Below are positions 24,801 through 35,067 of a stretch of DNA of 64,000 bases, piece by piece. The notes beneath the pieces were generated by a model, which did not search any database, was not told the origin of the DNA, and saw only the letters and a program-made list of their open reading frames with translations. The stretch lies in NCBI GenBank assembly GCA_037501455.1, contig CM074855.1, positions 56,675,001 to 56,739,000 of the forward strand, given 5' to 3'. Made by a program: the position numbers and the translations under genes. How positions within the stretch are numbered: the stretch's first letter is position 1; the number at the start of each line of letters is the position of its first letter. The stretch is from Lantana camara (Eukaryota; Streptophyta; Magnoliopsida; Lamiales; Verbenaceae).

Positions 24801-25663
24801 GAGGAATGGGAGCTGAGTGCCCTTGGGGGATTCATGTACCCCCCACTGGCCTATGTATAAACCGGTGGTCAGGTCTAGCTAACTTGTCCACCACCCGGAG
24901 GAAGAAGGTGTATATGTATGATTATGATCATTTATGTATGTGCACGAAAGATATGTGTGACAACCAATAATTATGATATGATTACACGAGGAGAAGGTTG
25001 GAGATTGTGCACGCTCACTCGCCGAGCTTAAACCCTTATGAACAATTATGAATGAAAATGAACGTCGTAATCCCGTTGATGTCTTCTTTGTTTTAACCAC
25101 TTGGTAAATCCTTATCAAACTTCACACGGGATTAGGGCTTGCATGTATGTGTTTAAATTATGCGATATTATATATCTTATGCCCCATTTTTATACCCACC
25201 AGTCTCTTTTAGACTGAACCCGGTTGTTTTCAGCTGTTTTGTGCAGGTATAAGAGTGCTAGGCGGGAATACAAGTCGTCTAGGTCTTGCATTTATGTTTA
25301 GCACTTCTTTTCAGTCTCATATTCATACCCTTGTTGCTACTTTTGTATTTGATTCTAGTATAGATTGGAGCGTTATGATTTTGTAGGCCGTGAGTGCCGT
25401 GCATATTTGAATGCTCTTGTATATTGATTTTTGGAGCTTGTTAGCTCATTGTATATATGCTATGTAGTTCTTGCTTCCGCGAATTTTATTTAACTCTGAT
25501 TTTATGATTCTTGCACTGATTGGTTTAAGGGTTAGTCCCGCCTAGCCTAGCGTGTGTGTTGTGTCCCCGTTCGCCGTGGATTTGGCACGTGTATGGACTT
25601 CCATTTCATATACTGGTCAGGTCTCGGTGCGGGGGATGTGGTACCTTACGCTCGGGTGCTACA
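21847..25663 (+). mobile_element. R5: 3' LTR (3817 bp)
   Basis: This is nearly identical to 15289-19108. Differences are scattered substitutions and changes in the length of TA runs. Its hairpins are intact at 23558-23579 and 23592-23613, whereas one weak unit has lost pairing (CACGGGCG in the 5' LTR, CAAGGGCG here at about 23491). Confidence 0.93.
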
Positions 25664-25668
25664 ATTAT

Positions 25669-27676
25669 CAATTTATAGTAATTCATAATATACCATTTTC
25701 AAGTAGTAAGAGTAAATCAAGATAATACTATTCTAACTCCTATCATGCATCAAGTGTTAAGTTATTCAAGCATCTTTCATGTATCTAAATTTATATTTGA
25801 AACACAATTTACAATAAACATAACATTGAGAACGTCTCAAATTCATATAGAGAAATCACAACATTTTCGTTCTTCTAAAATATCATTCAAGTTCATTTAG
25901 TCACATAAAAGATTAGTTTCTCAATATTACACTAACACCCCTTCATATCTAAACACATAGCACAAATTCATCACATCGGGATTCAAATTGTAAATCGAAA
26001 CATTCATGCATATCACAATCCATTCAATACATGTTTTCGTATACGATTGGAAGACATCTCGATCAACAAACCAACAATAACCAATTTATTTGCTCTTAAA
26101 ACAATTAATTCAAATAATCACAATTAGGCAAAATAATTCGTAATAAATAGATCGAGTGTCCGATTAACGAACGGAAAGTGACATTGAACTCACCACAACG
26201 AGACAAACATTCTGTCCGAAATTCGCCGGAGTGCCGCCACCGGAGCCGCCGGAAAGTCGTCGGGCCGCCACCAGGCCGCCGTCAAAGGTCGCCGGAAAAA
26301 TCCCAAAAAATCAGTCCTGAATGAAGTCTTCGTGCCCGTTCCGAATCCTCGATCAATTTCTGGAAATTCCAAGCCGATTGTCCTAGATCTGAAATCTAAG
26401 AACACGAAAAACCTAAATCTTCAAACTCAAATTACTTCCAAACCGGTAAACCAAAATGCGATCCGAAAGAGGTGTTGTCTTACCCATGACGAGCTCTTCG
26501 AAAGCCCTAAGGTAGCTTTCCGGAAAAATCCTCGGAGCTAGTACCGCCGTTGCACCGCCACTTTGCCGCCGCCGATCCGCCCCAAACCACCGAATCTGGA
26601 GTCGCCTGATCACAGGTCACTAGTTCTCGTCGTTCCGAACAACTTTTGTGGAGAGCCCGAGACCAAAAGATGGCCAGAAAAGGGCCCCGTTGGCCGCCGA
26701 AGTTTCTGCCGCCGCCTCTACAGTAACTCGCACTGCCGCCGCGAGCTTTGGGCGGCGCGTGCGGCACCGTCTCTGCTCCGATGGCCGCACCGCCGACGTC
26801 ATCCGCTGCACCGGGAAGTCCTCTTGCTGGTTCTTTGGCGCGTGTACCAAGGAAGTGGCCGGAAAATGCCGCGAAACGCCGGCGAAGTGGCGGCGGTCTG
26901 ACAGCTCCGCCGCTGCTACTGAAATCCGGCCATAACTCTGCCACCGTTCGTTGTTAGGCCGTGAAATTGATACTCTTACATCGGTCTCGCCGAGATAATC
27001 GAAATGGACTATTCGTTTGTTGAATTCCGTCGAGAAACGATCGAGTTATGGGCTCGTAACCGAAGCCCGGATAGTAACCCGCGGGAGAGAGAAAGTGGGA
27101 GAGGTGAGAGAGAGAAAAAAAAAAGGGATTGGGAGAAATGTGTCTTGTGCACAAGCTATATACAACCGGGTATCCTTATCGCGTAGCAAAGATAAATATC
27201 GCGTACAATTAATCGTAAATAAAATTGGTAAAGTTACAAATAAACATTCAAACTCCGAATTAATTTTACAAATTAAAATGAAAGAGATAGATTTACCAAT
27301 TAGAGTTTAATTCAATTTAATTTTAAAACCTTTCGTACAATTTAACGACATTTCGTAAACACATGATTGACAATTAATCTCAAGGAATTCAAGTAAACCG
27401 AAATTAAACAAGTTAAATAATATGATGGATTTAAAATCAACTTGACAATTATTTCATGGAGTAAATTTGAATTAAATCAAATTAGACAGTTAGGGTTAAA
27501 TATGCGCGTAATTAATCAAGTTGACAATTAATCTTAGAATAATTCGAATGAACACATATTAAATTGGATTTACATTAAATCACATAATTCAAGAACTCTT
27601 AAATTAAACACACATAAGTGTAGAGACTTACTTGTTGATGTCGTAAGAACGCCCTTCGAGAAAACGGGGCGTCACA
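25669..27676 (-). mobile_element. R4: 5' LTR, distal part
   Basis: The right LTR of R4 resumes after the R5 target-site copy and runs to GGGGCGTCACA at 27676. It is collinear with 8700-10751 of the left LTR. It lacks about 30 bp of the left copy's GC-rich repeat near 9310-9340. Confidence 0.9.
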
Positions 27677-28114
27677 ATGATATGATATGATATGTATGTA
27701 AGTTTTCTGTTTTGATTCTGATATGATATGTTATGAGGAGATTGGGCGAGTCGGATCTCGTACCCGCCGAGTTCTATATGATATTATATGTATGTTCTGC
27801 TAAGGTTTATGTAACGGGGATAGATTCTAAGTTAAACTAAAAGGGAGTTTTTATAAGATAAGCTAAGTTCTGAATATGTTAGATTTAATAAGCTTTGCTA
27901 AGTTTGTTCGGTAAGTTATTTTGGTTTGTTTGATTTTGTTAAGTAAGCCCTATAAGTATTTATCACGGGAAACGATTTAGTGTGCAAAAACTATCCCCGC
28001 GTTCATGAACATTGTGAGTTTGATACGTGCTTTGATCTTATATATATAGTGTGAGTGTGTTAACCCCTCACTCAGTCGAGTTAAGACTGACCCCTCACTC
28101 AGTCGGGTGCTACA
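27677..28114 (+). mobile_element. R3: LTR fragment, right piece
   Basis: After the ATGAT duplication the sequence continues with LTR-like blocks (GGCGAGTCGG...GTACCCGCCGAG, CCCCTCACTCAGTCGAG) and ends CGGGTGCTACA at 28114. The CCCTCACTCAGTCG phrase occurs twice in 30 bp just before the terminal motif, so the usual 3' third of such an LTR appears to be deleted. This is the border between transposon sequence and the gene island. Confidence 0.7.
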
Positions 28115-29168
28115 GAATGTGCATTGAATTTGTTTTTAAATGCTTAGATAGATTAATCTTGGATTGGATACTTTAGATGACAAAATTAATCGAATCTTGT
28201 ATACAGTACTGTAACTAATGAGTGAACTGTCCTGTGTTTCAATTGGTTGTTAAGCTACAGAAATCAACAATTGGACAACGAAAGAAAATCATTAGCACAG
28301 TATCTAAAGTATCCCAGAATCTATCACCAATCCCATCAGTCATCACCAAACAAAAACAAAATAATTAAATAGATACGAACATAATGATGAATTGTGAATG
28401 CAGTGTCCTTTCAACATCTTCATAGAGATCCATATCAGACAGTATTAAAACTGGGAGTGTGCAAAAAACAGTCGACTTTTTCCACAACTTTATTTATTTT
28501 TCTTTTCAGATGGCAGAAATCCCAATTTAATGAGAAACAAAATTCTATCGCATTGGCCCTTTCTCTCTGATCTGAGATTAGTAAGAGAGAGAAGTACTTT
28601 CAGAGCTGAAAGTGCTTTTTGAGTGTCCCAAAGAAATGTAAGGGAGCAGAGAGCTTTAAAGCTGAAACCTTTCATGCATTTGCTTACCTTGTTGTTTTGT
28701 AGTGAGGGAAGGAGTAGGGGACCATATTCCTTTGTCATTTTCTTCATTTTTTTTTTCACTTGGTTAATAGCTTTGCACAGGTCTGTTTTGTATAGCTTTT
28801 ATGGCTTCCAGCTTGCTGACAATATAATACACTAGACTTCAGAACAATGTATCAAAATAAGAGAATCCATAATACAGGAGAGAATCTTTACTTTCCCTTA
28901 ATTCTTGAATGAACTATTATCAAGTTAACACTTAACATAGGTATGTTGGTCCTATAATACACCTAATTCCGAAACTCTTTTTTCAGTTTTTTTTTTTTTT
29001 TTTCATTGTGGCCTACAATTAATGCAAATTACATTTCTGAAATCTACCTTTTCGAAATTTGAGAAAAAGAAAAAATTAGAATAAGTGAAAGATTTCTTTC
29101 ACACTTTTGTACTTGCATTTATATCATCACATGTAATTTTTTCTCTCATTTCTTGAAAACCCTTTTGC
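28115..29168. other. Upstream region of the homeodomain gene
   Basis: About 1.05 kb of low-copy sequence has no similarity to the elements in the window. It contains a 13-bp inverted repeat (GGATACTTTAGAT at 28166-28178 and its complement at 28302-28314), a near-perfect 12-bp inverted repeat around 28593-28618 (core CTTTCAG/CTGAAAG) and a 15-20 bp T-run near 28988-29003. Short reading frames here (28490-28759 minus, 28623-28835 plus) have no recognisable features. The upstream regulatory elements of the gene should lie here. Confidence 0.6.
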
Positions 29169-29176
29169 TATAAATA
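29169..29176 (+). promoter_or_regulatory. TATA box of the homeodomain gene
   Basis: TATAAATA lies 48 bp upstream of the start codon. A start of transcription about 25-30 bp downstream would leave a 5' leader of only about 20-25 nt. The first exon has no upstream intron signal. Confidence 0.65.
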
Positions 29177-29223
29177 TCACCAGTTTCACTATCTTTTCTC
29201 CAAGATCCCATCTTTTTTCCACT

Positions 29224-32200
29224 ATGGTTTCAGAAGACTCACCCTCAAACTCAAGTTCAAGTATTCTACACCAATTCATCATCTCAAACTCCATAGCTAA
29301 TCAAAACCATTTCTCAAACCAACATTTTGATGCTTACAATCCCCATTCTCTCCCTTTACTCCCAGATGATCAATCGGATCACATAATCCATGAAAGGCGT
29401 TTAATGGATCTTCTTGGAACATCGAACGAACCGGGCCCATGCGGCCCCCCAGCTCAAAGACTTGCGCTCTCTCTAAGCTCCATTCCGTGCAACCAAAGGC
29501 CCTTAAATCTTCTAAATACCGCCTACCCAATCAATCCTGCAGAAGCCGCCCGTGATAATCAATCCTGCAACCCCGGGATATACCGTATGATAAACGATTA
29601 TCCCTTATTTTCTTTGCCTTTGAATAGTCAATCCTGCTACACCTCGTTGTATGGGAGCGAATTGTTTGCTTCTGCAGTAGGGGGATCGAAATACTTAAAA
29701 CCGACCCAAATCCTTCTTGAAGAAATGGTCAGTGTTGGAGGAAAAGATGTTGATGAAAGCAATCAAAAATATGTGGAGAAATTATCACGAGCCGGACGAA
29801 AAGGGTCTTATGAGCTTTCTTCCGAGCTTAAAGCAGAGTTCTCAAACAGTGCAGAAATTATGGCTGAAAAACATGGAACTTGTGTTACCCTTCTTAAGCT
29901 TCTTGGCTTACTAGAGGAGGTTCCTTTTTAATTTTTCCATCTTTCATTTTATTTTATTTTTAAGAATCCTTCTGCAATTTTGTTATATGGGGAAAAAAGA
30001 CATGAAGATATTATCATCACATAGAGATCATTTTCATTTGTTTTTTTAAATCCCTTAATTTTTTTTTTTATTTTTTTGGATATAGGTGGAGAGAAGATAT
30101 AGGAATATAAGCATGATTATTTATTATTTTTAATTTTTTTAAAATGTAAAATTAAAATATCCGTGATCTTTAATTTATAATATTGCTGGGTGGAGAGGTA
30201 ATATGAGAATATTATCATTATATTTCATTATTTTTAGTTTTTTGTTGATCCCTTCAATCTTTAACTTCCGATATAGGTGGAGAGAAGATAAGGGATTATT
30301 CTCATCAGAACATCTTATTCCTTTTAATTTAAAAGTCGTTTTTTTTTAACAACATTTAAAAATCTTTTTAATTAACGATGCCTTAAATTTATACGTCTCT
30401 ATCAAATTCTCTCTCTCTCAAACTCTTTCAAAAATCAAAACCACGTGTTTCAAACTCAAGACAAACCAATCAATCAATTGAAGATTCGATCCGGTGGTGG
30501 AGAATACTATGCTCCACCGCCGGATTGATTCAGATCTATTCTGCTTACGTCTATACGGTTTGTGTTTTTTTCTTTGGGTTATGTTATATTTCAAGTTCTT
30601 TATCTCTTCCGTATGGAAGTTTTGTCCTTTCTGTATGGAAGTTTAGTCAGTTTTTTTATGTTCTTTTTTATTATGTTTTCTGATTCTCCGAGAAATATTT
30701 TTGGCCGAGTTATGTGTGGTAGGCCAAAGTGTTCTTTTCAAGAAAAAGTGGCTGCGCAACTTCACCCAGATGAGATCTTCAACTTCAAGGAGCCTGTTTC
30801 TTTTATTAAATGTGATGCTGATATAATAGCTCACAAATCTGTTGGAATTGCGGCTTCGGCCTGCGTTAATTTTCCTGTTATTCCTTGTATTTTTGTTATC
30901 GTTCCTCTTGATTTTCAATAATATTCCTATTTGAGGGTTTGAGTTTCAAAAAAAAAAAAATCTTTTTAATCTTGAACTTATGACATAGGTGGAGGGAGAT
31001 ATGAGAATATAATCGTTCCATTTGATTATTTTTACTTAAAATCACTCAAAATCTTTAATCTAACTAATCTCACATTCTATTCTTATATATCATTATCAAA
31101 ATCTTGCTCCTTAAACCTCTTTTAATTCTTGATGTAGGTGGAGCGAAGATACGAGGAGTATTATCATCACATGGAGGAACTCGTGTCATCATTCGAAGTT
31201 ATAGCAGGTTTAGGAGCTGGAAAGTCTTACACTGCACTTGCACTTCAAGCCATGTCCAAACACTTCTGCAGCTTAAGAAATGCTATATTATGCCAAATCC
31301 GTGTAACTAAACAGAAGATGGATAGAGATTTGCCTAAAATAAGCTCAAGATTATCCCGACTAAGCCTATTTGATCATGAGGGCAGGCAAAACTGGACATC
31401 CCTTCAACAAATTGGAATCATGCACAGTTCACGTCAGGCATGGAGGCCTATCAGAGGATTGCCAGAAACTTCTGTCACTGTTCTTCGCTCTTGGCTTTTC
31501 GAACACTTTCTACACCCGTATGCATTTCTTGATATTTCCCAGATAATTATTTTTTCAAAAGTTTTTTAGTTTCGTTAATATTCACTGTTTCTGTATTTGG
31601 TTTTCTTTTTTCTTTCTATTTTCTTTTTCCCTTGCCAGCTACCCGAATGACTCTGAGAAGCTGATGCTGGCATCACAGACTGGATTATCAAAGAACCAGG
31701 TAAAATAAATGAAGTGTAAATTAATATTTAGTCCTTCTTGTATTATTAATTGCATTAAGGTTTTTCACATTTCATTTTGGTTGCAAAACTATTCCTCCCA
31801 AATTGGGGAAAATGTCGTCCAACTCCCCTATGTAACACGAAATGATTAAGAAAAACCCCGACAAAAAAAAAGTACTTTTAAAAACCCTATGTTTTTCAAA
31901 ATATTCACGAAAAACCCTGAAACTAGAATTTGTGGCTCACTCGCGTCGAGTGCGATTAAGATTGAGAATTTTTTCACTTTTTTCAATTAAAATGACTATT
32001 TTACCCCTCAATTATATAAATAAATAAAATATTATATATATATATATATATAATGTATGTATACTGTTGCTTCCAGCCACTGCTGCAAACCGCCGCCGGA
32101 ATGCCATTGAAGGTCGCCGGAAAAATCCCCAAAAATCAACCGCGAATGTACTCCTCATGCTTGTTCCATATATCAGATCGTTTTCTGGAAATTCCAAATC

Positions 32201-33670
32201 GGTTGTCCCTAATTTCAAATCTAAAAATCCGAAATTGAAAATTTGAAATCGCAATTACTCTCAGATTGCTTAACGAAATTCAACTCCGTACATTGCATTA
32301 GCTTACCCGTGTTGAGAACTTCGAAATGCATATATTGGTCGCCGGAAAATTTCACCGGAAACCGATCTCCTCTGTGAACAGTGGCGCGCGTCCGTTTCTC
32401 CGTCGTTGCCGACGTTCGGGTCGGTTTCAGGTGACGGGAGTGTCACCAATAGACTCGCCTCGTCGAATTTAGTCGAAACCCAAAGATTCCGTCGCCGAAG
32501 GATGGCCGGAAAGTCAATCCCGTCGCTGCCTCCATTCACGCCGCCAGCGCTGCTGCTTCACTCCGCCGTAGGCGATGGCGGAGGCGGCGACGATGGCTGG
32601 AGAGGCGGCGGTGGCTGGAGAGGAGCTCCCGTCGGTGGCAAAGCCGTCGGAGATTGGGGTTGCCGGCTGGAGGTAGAAGACGATCATATATATATGTTAT
32701 TATGTATTATGTGAGTGTATATATATATAATTATTAATATGTATTATTTATATATATACATATAATATAATGCAATATTTGCATAATAATATATTATATT
32801 TTATATATATTTTTATTCATTATGATAAAATAATTTTTTATTAATATATATATTTATTATATTATGATATATCATATAATATGCTACATATATACATATA
32901 ATATATGATATATTATTATTATTTTTAAATAATATGTATCTAGTAAAATGTATATTATATAATAATACTATTAAAAAATAATGTTATATATATATATTAT
33001 CTGTATATATACATATATATATTATTTTTATAAATTTGTTAATTTAGTTTATATATATATATATATACACTATTTTTATTAATTTATTAATATGTATTTT
33101 TAGATATTAAATAAGTATATATATTATATGTATATATATTTATATAGCTGCTACAGTATATAAGGGTATTATGGGGATTTTATATTTTTTCGTTGACCAA
33201 ATGGGGTTAGGGGGCAGTGAGTTTATTTTAAAAAACAGAGGGTTTTTTAAAGTACTTTTTTTTTGTGAGGGTTTTTTATGATTATTTCGAATAACACAGG
33301 GTTTTTGGGGTTGTTAGCTCTCCCAAATTGTGGTATTGCATTTTGCTTTAAGGATGATTCTGCTCTAAAAATAAAATGTTGAGGATTTAAGTGCTAGTAA
33401 TAATATTAGAGAGATTAATTTATAAATACCTATAAACTCAGGCTAGTATATGTTATTTGCCCATAAATTATTTCTTCTGTCCTTTTCTGTATTTTTGATT
33501 AAATGTTTGTAATATATGAATACTTTTGGCAGGTTTCAAATTGGTTTATAAATGCACGAGTACGACTGTGGAAGCCGATGATAGAGGAAATGTATAAGGA
33601 GGAATTTGCCGAGTCATCGACTGAGTCGGATCAGTTGTTGACAATGGAAGGAGTTGGGGATTCTGCGTAG
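29224..33670 (+). CDS. BEL1-like TALE homeodomain transcription factor, four exons
   Basis: Exons are 29224-29919, 31138-31517, 31639-31699 and 33533-33670. All introns are GT-AG, and together they encode 424 residues. The SKY box is at about residues 155-170 ([14 protein letters not shown]). The BELL domain spans about 195-292, with [21 protein letters not shown] across the exon 1/2 joint. The homeodomain spans about 334-395 and has the TALE loop residues PYP and recognition helix [15 protein letters not shown]. The 61-nt third exon splitting the homeodomain is typical of this family. A ZIBEL-like RLALSLS is at about residue 80. Such proteins act in the nucleus as heterodimers with KNOX proteins in meristem and organ patterning. 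The protein is short for the family (usually 500-700) and its C-terminal tail is only about 25 residues. Which BLH subgroup it belongs to I cannot decide. Intron 1 (1218 bp) and intron 3 (1833 bp) carry insertions; the coding frame is intact. Confidence 0.93.
29986..31137 (+). repeat. Degenerate copies of the exon-2 acceptor boundary in intron 1
   Basis: The true acceptor reads TGTAG|GTGGAGCGAAGATAC at 31138. Related copies occur at 30086 (TATAG|GTGGAGAGAAGATA), 30277 (TATAG|GTGGAGAGAAGATA) and 30989 (CATAG|GTGGAGGGAGATA); a copy at about 30189 lacks the AG. Near 29996-30020 a stretch shares TATTATCATCACAT with the exon interior. The copies are followed by ATGAGAATATTATCAT-like sequence and preceded by T-rich tracts, so whole acceptor regions have been duplicated. 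Splicing to 30086 would give VERRYR and then stop after about 15 residues; 30277 and 30989 stop within 4-8 codons. Confidence 0.8.
30373..30960 (+). mobile_element. Retroposed insert with poly(A) tail in intron 1
   Basis: A 583-588 bp insert ends in 13 A residues (30948-30960) and is flanked by the 15-bp direct repeat AAAAATCTTTTTAAT (30358-30372 and 30956-30970). These are the marks of target-primed reverse transcription by LINE machinery, giving a SINE or processed pseudogene. It starts with a CT-rich leader and a hairpin with 13-bp arms and one mismatch (30490-30502 / 30512-30524). An open frame at 30562-30921 includes [21 protein letters not shown] do not recognise it. The insert is in the sense direction of the host gene. 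Confidence 0.75.
31806..33319. mobile_element. Mutator-like (Pack-MULE type) element in intron 3
   Basis: Terminal inverted repeats of about 75 bp lie at 31825-31900 and 33235-33310. Both contain ACAAAAAAAAAGTACTTT next to AAAAACCCT motifs in opposite orientation. The 11-bp direct repeat CTCCCAAATTG flanks it at 31795-31805 and 33320-33330, in the 9-11 bp range of Mutator-like elements. There is no transposase. The left half (about 32080-32560) is collinear with the GC-rich block of the R4/R11 LTR (9360-9800): both have CGCCGGAAAAATCCC, TCTGGAAATTCCAA and GATGGCCGGAAA. The right half (32690-33160) is AT-rich filler. The terminal 15-20 bp of the inverted repeats are degraded, so the exact ends are approximate. 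Confidence 0.65.
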
Positions 33671-33790
33671 GATTTAAATTAGTTTTAGAGTTTTTTTCAT
33701 TGTTTTTTTTTTTTTTTTTGGTTATTATTATTATATTAGGTTATATTTCCTGTGTTATATGGAAGGAGTTGGGGATTCTGTGCTATATTG
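33671..33790 (+). other. 3' flank of the homeodomain gene
   Basis: A T-rich stretch holds no clear AATAAA. At 33759-33780, 22 bp of the last exon (ATGGAAGGAGTTGGGGATTC and two more bases, source 33643-33664) are repeated exactly. The low-copy island ends close to here, where LTR sequence of R6 begins. Confidence 0.55.
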
Positions 33791-34188
33791 TTCCGGAAGG
33801 CATAACTTGAGTTCGGGAATTCGGATTCGAATTGCGGAAGTGGCTTTGGACTCGTAATGAAGATATCGAGCTAAGAAACCCAACTTTGTATTTTTCTAAT
33901 CCTGTTTGGACCCCAGTATTTCACCTGTACCGAGCCTTGCGTGCATTTCTGACCACATTTCACTAAAATAGCCAACTCTTGACCAAATTAAGTGAAACTT
34001 GGGCCCACACTACACTAACTCACTCACCTATCACCCTCCATCAGACCCATTTTGTTCAAGCCACGAGAGAGAGGGGAAAAGTTGCTGCAAAACCGAGCTC
34101 CAAGAGAAGAGAGAAAGAACACTATTCATTTTTCCCATTTTAAGCTCCTCACACCTCCGATTCACCTCAAATTCGAAAGGTAAGTCCG
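33791..34188 (+). mobile_element. R6: truncated Gypsy LTR, left piece
   Basis: The sequence from TTCCGG, then ACTTGAGTTCGGGAATTCGG, to the CTCAAATTCGAAAGGTAAG end parallels 15890-16295 of the R5 LTR (CTTGAGCTCGGGAACTCGG ... CAAGGTAAGCTTAGG). The 5' 500 bp of the LTR is missing, so it was truncated before or at its junction with the gene island. It is cut by R7 at GTCCG and resumes at 50785. Confidence 0.65.
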
Positions 34189-35067
34189 TGTGACGCCCCA
34201 TATTTTCAAGATAGGTCAGGTATGGCGTCACGAGTGAGTTTAGGCCGAATGTTATGTGTTTTGTCTATGTTGTCATTGCAAATTATGTGTTTATTTATTT
34301 TATTATGCGAATAAATTGCTAATCCATGTATTAATCATCTAATTTGTCCTTCATTGCAACTTGTGGACGTAATTGAATTAGGTTTAGAACCTAATTGCAC
34401 TTTATTTTATAATTATGTGAGTTAATTTGTAGTTTTACAAAACTAAGGACTTGATTGAATTTTATTTAATTATTTGGGGTTACTTCATAATTACCAACTC
34501 TCTAATTGGACTTGATCGATCTTATTTGGAACTTGAGAACTTAATTTTATAACTTTAATCTTTGGGGGACTTGATTACAATTTTGGGAGAAGTCCACCCT
34601 TAAGATCCCGAAACCCTAGTCTGTGTTCCATTTCATTCTTCTTCCACCTTTTTGAAATAGCAACAGCGACATGAGAGCTTCACCTCCCCATCAGCGAACT
34701 GCCGCCGCCACCTCCACCGAAAACCATCACCATTCACTTCGGCTTTCCCCTCTCCTTCTCATTTCTTCGCCACAGATACCAACCCACCACCATCCTTCCG
34801 CCTCACCATCTTCGGAAGCTCCGCCATAGAAACAGAGACTTCGCGTCGCTGCCGACTTCTTCCACCCTCTTCCTTATAGCCGCCAGCAAACATCGCCAAC
34901 CACCATTCTGTCACAGTTCAAACACCTCTGCCATCATCTCGCCACCGCGAAGCCGTGACACGCACCCCCTCTATGAACTTAGCAGCAACAGCGCAACAAC
35001 AGCAGCAGATCCGGCGCCTCATGTGCCTCCCTTCATCCACCCTTCACCCCTGCTCCGCCGCTGACCA

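Larger units (their letters stand above)
15289..25663 (+). mobile_element. R5: internally deleted Ty3/Gypsy chromovirus with full LTRs
   Basis: A 10,375 bp element has LTRs at 15289-19108 (3820 bp) and 21847-25663 (3817 bp). It is flanked by the duplication ATTAT (15284-15288 and 25664-25668), with R4 LTR sequence on both sides. The internal region is only 2738 bp and carries a shortened gag plus fragments of pol. By hand I count about 20 differences between the LTRs, roughly 0.5%, which makes R5 the youngest datable insertion here. The element lacks most of pol and must have relied on proteins supplied in trans if it moved in this form. Confidence 0.93.
6603..27676 (-). mobile_element. R4: LARD-like non-autonomous LTR retrotransposon (minus strand), interrupted by R5
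   Basis: Two long LTRs (6603-10751 and 13182-27676, the latter split by R5) flank a 2430 bp internal region. Read on the minus strand, the primer-binding site adjoins the right LTR and the polypurine tract adjoins the left LTR, so the element points left. The duplication ATGAT lies at 6598-6602 and 27677-27681. No gag, protease, RT or integrase is present. LTRs over 4 kb with a non-coding internal region are the defining features of large retrotransposon derivatives (LARDs). By eye the two LTRs differ at roughly 1-2% of sites plus small indels, so the insertion is fairly recent but older than R5 inside it. Confidence 0.9.

Noticed and set aside
27677..27730. Treating ATGAT at the R4 borders as chance, because the right flank is an ATGAT/ATATG repeat
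   Set aside because: The repeat does weaken the case, but LTR ends, primer site, polypurine tract and the continuing R3 sequence on both sides independently support these borders.
28490..28835. Small frames on both strands upstream of the homeodomain gene, and a possible microRNA-like inverted repeat near 28593-28618
   Set aside because: The frames overlap in opposite directions without features; the inverted repeat has only about 12 bp arms and a 2-nt loop, too short for a plant microRNA precursor.
30562..30921. 120-codon frame in intron 1 as a nested gene
   Set aside because: It lies in a retroposed insert, starts in a T-rich stretch and shows no known domain; kept only as part of the insert description.
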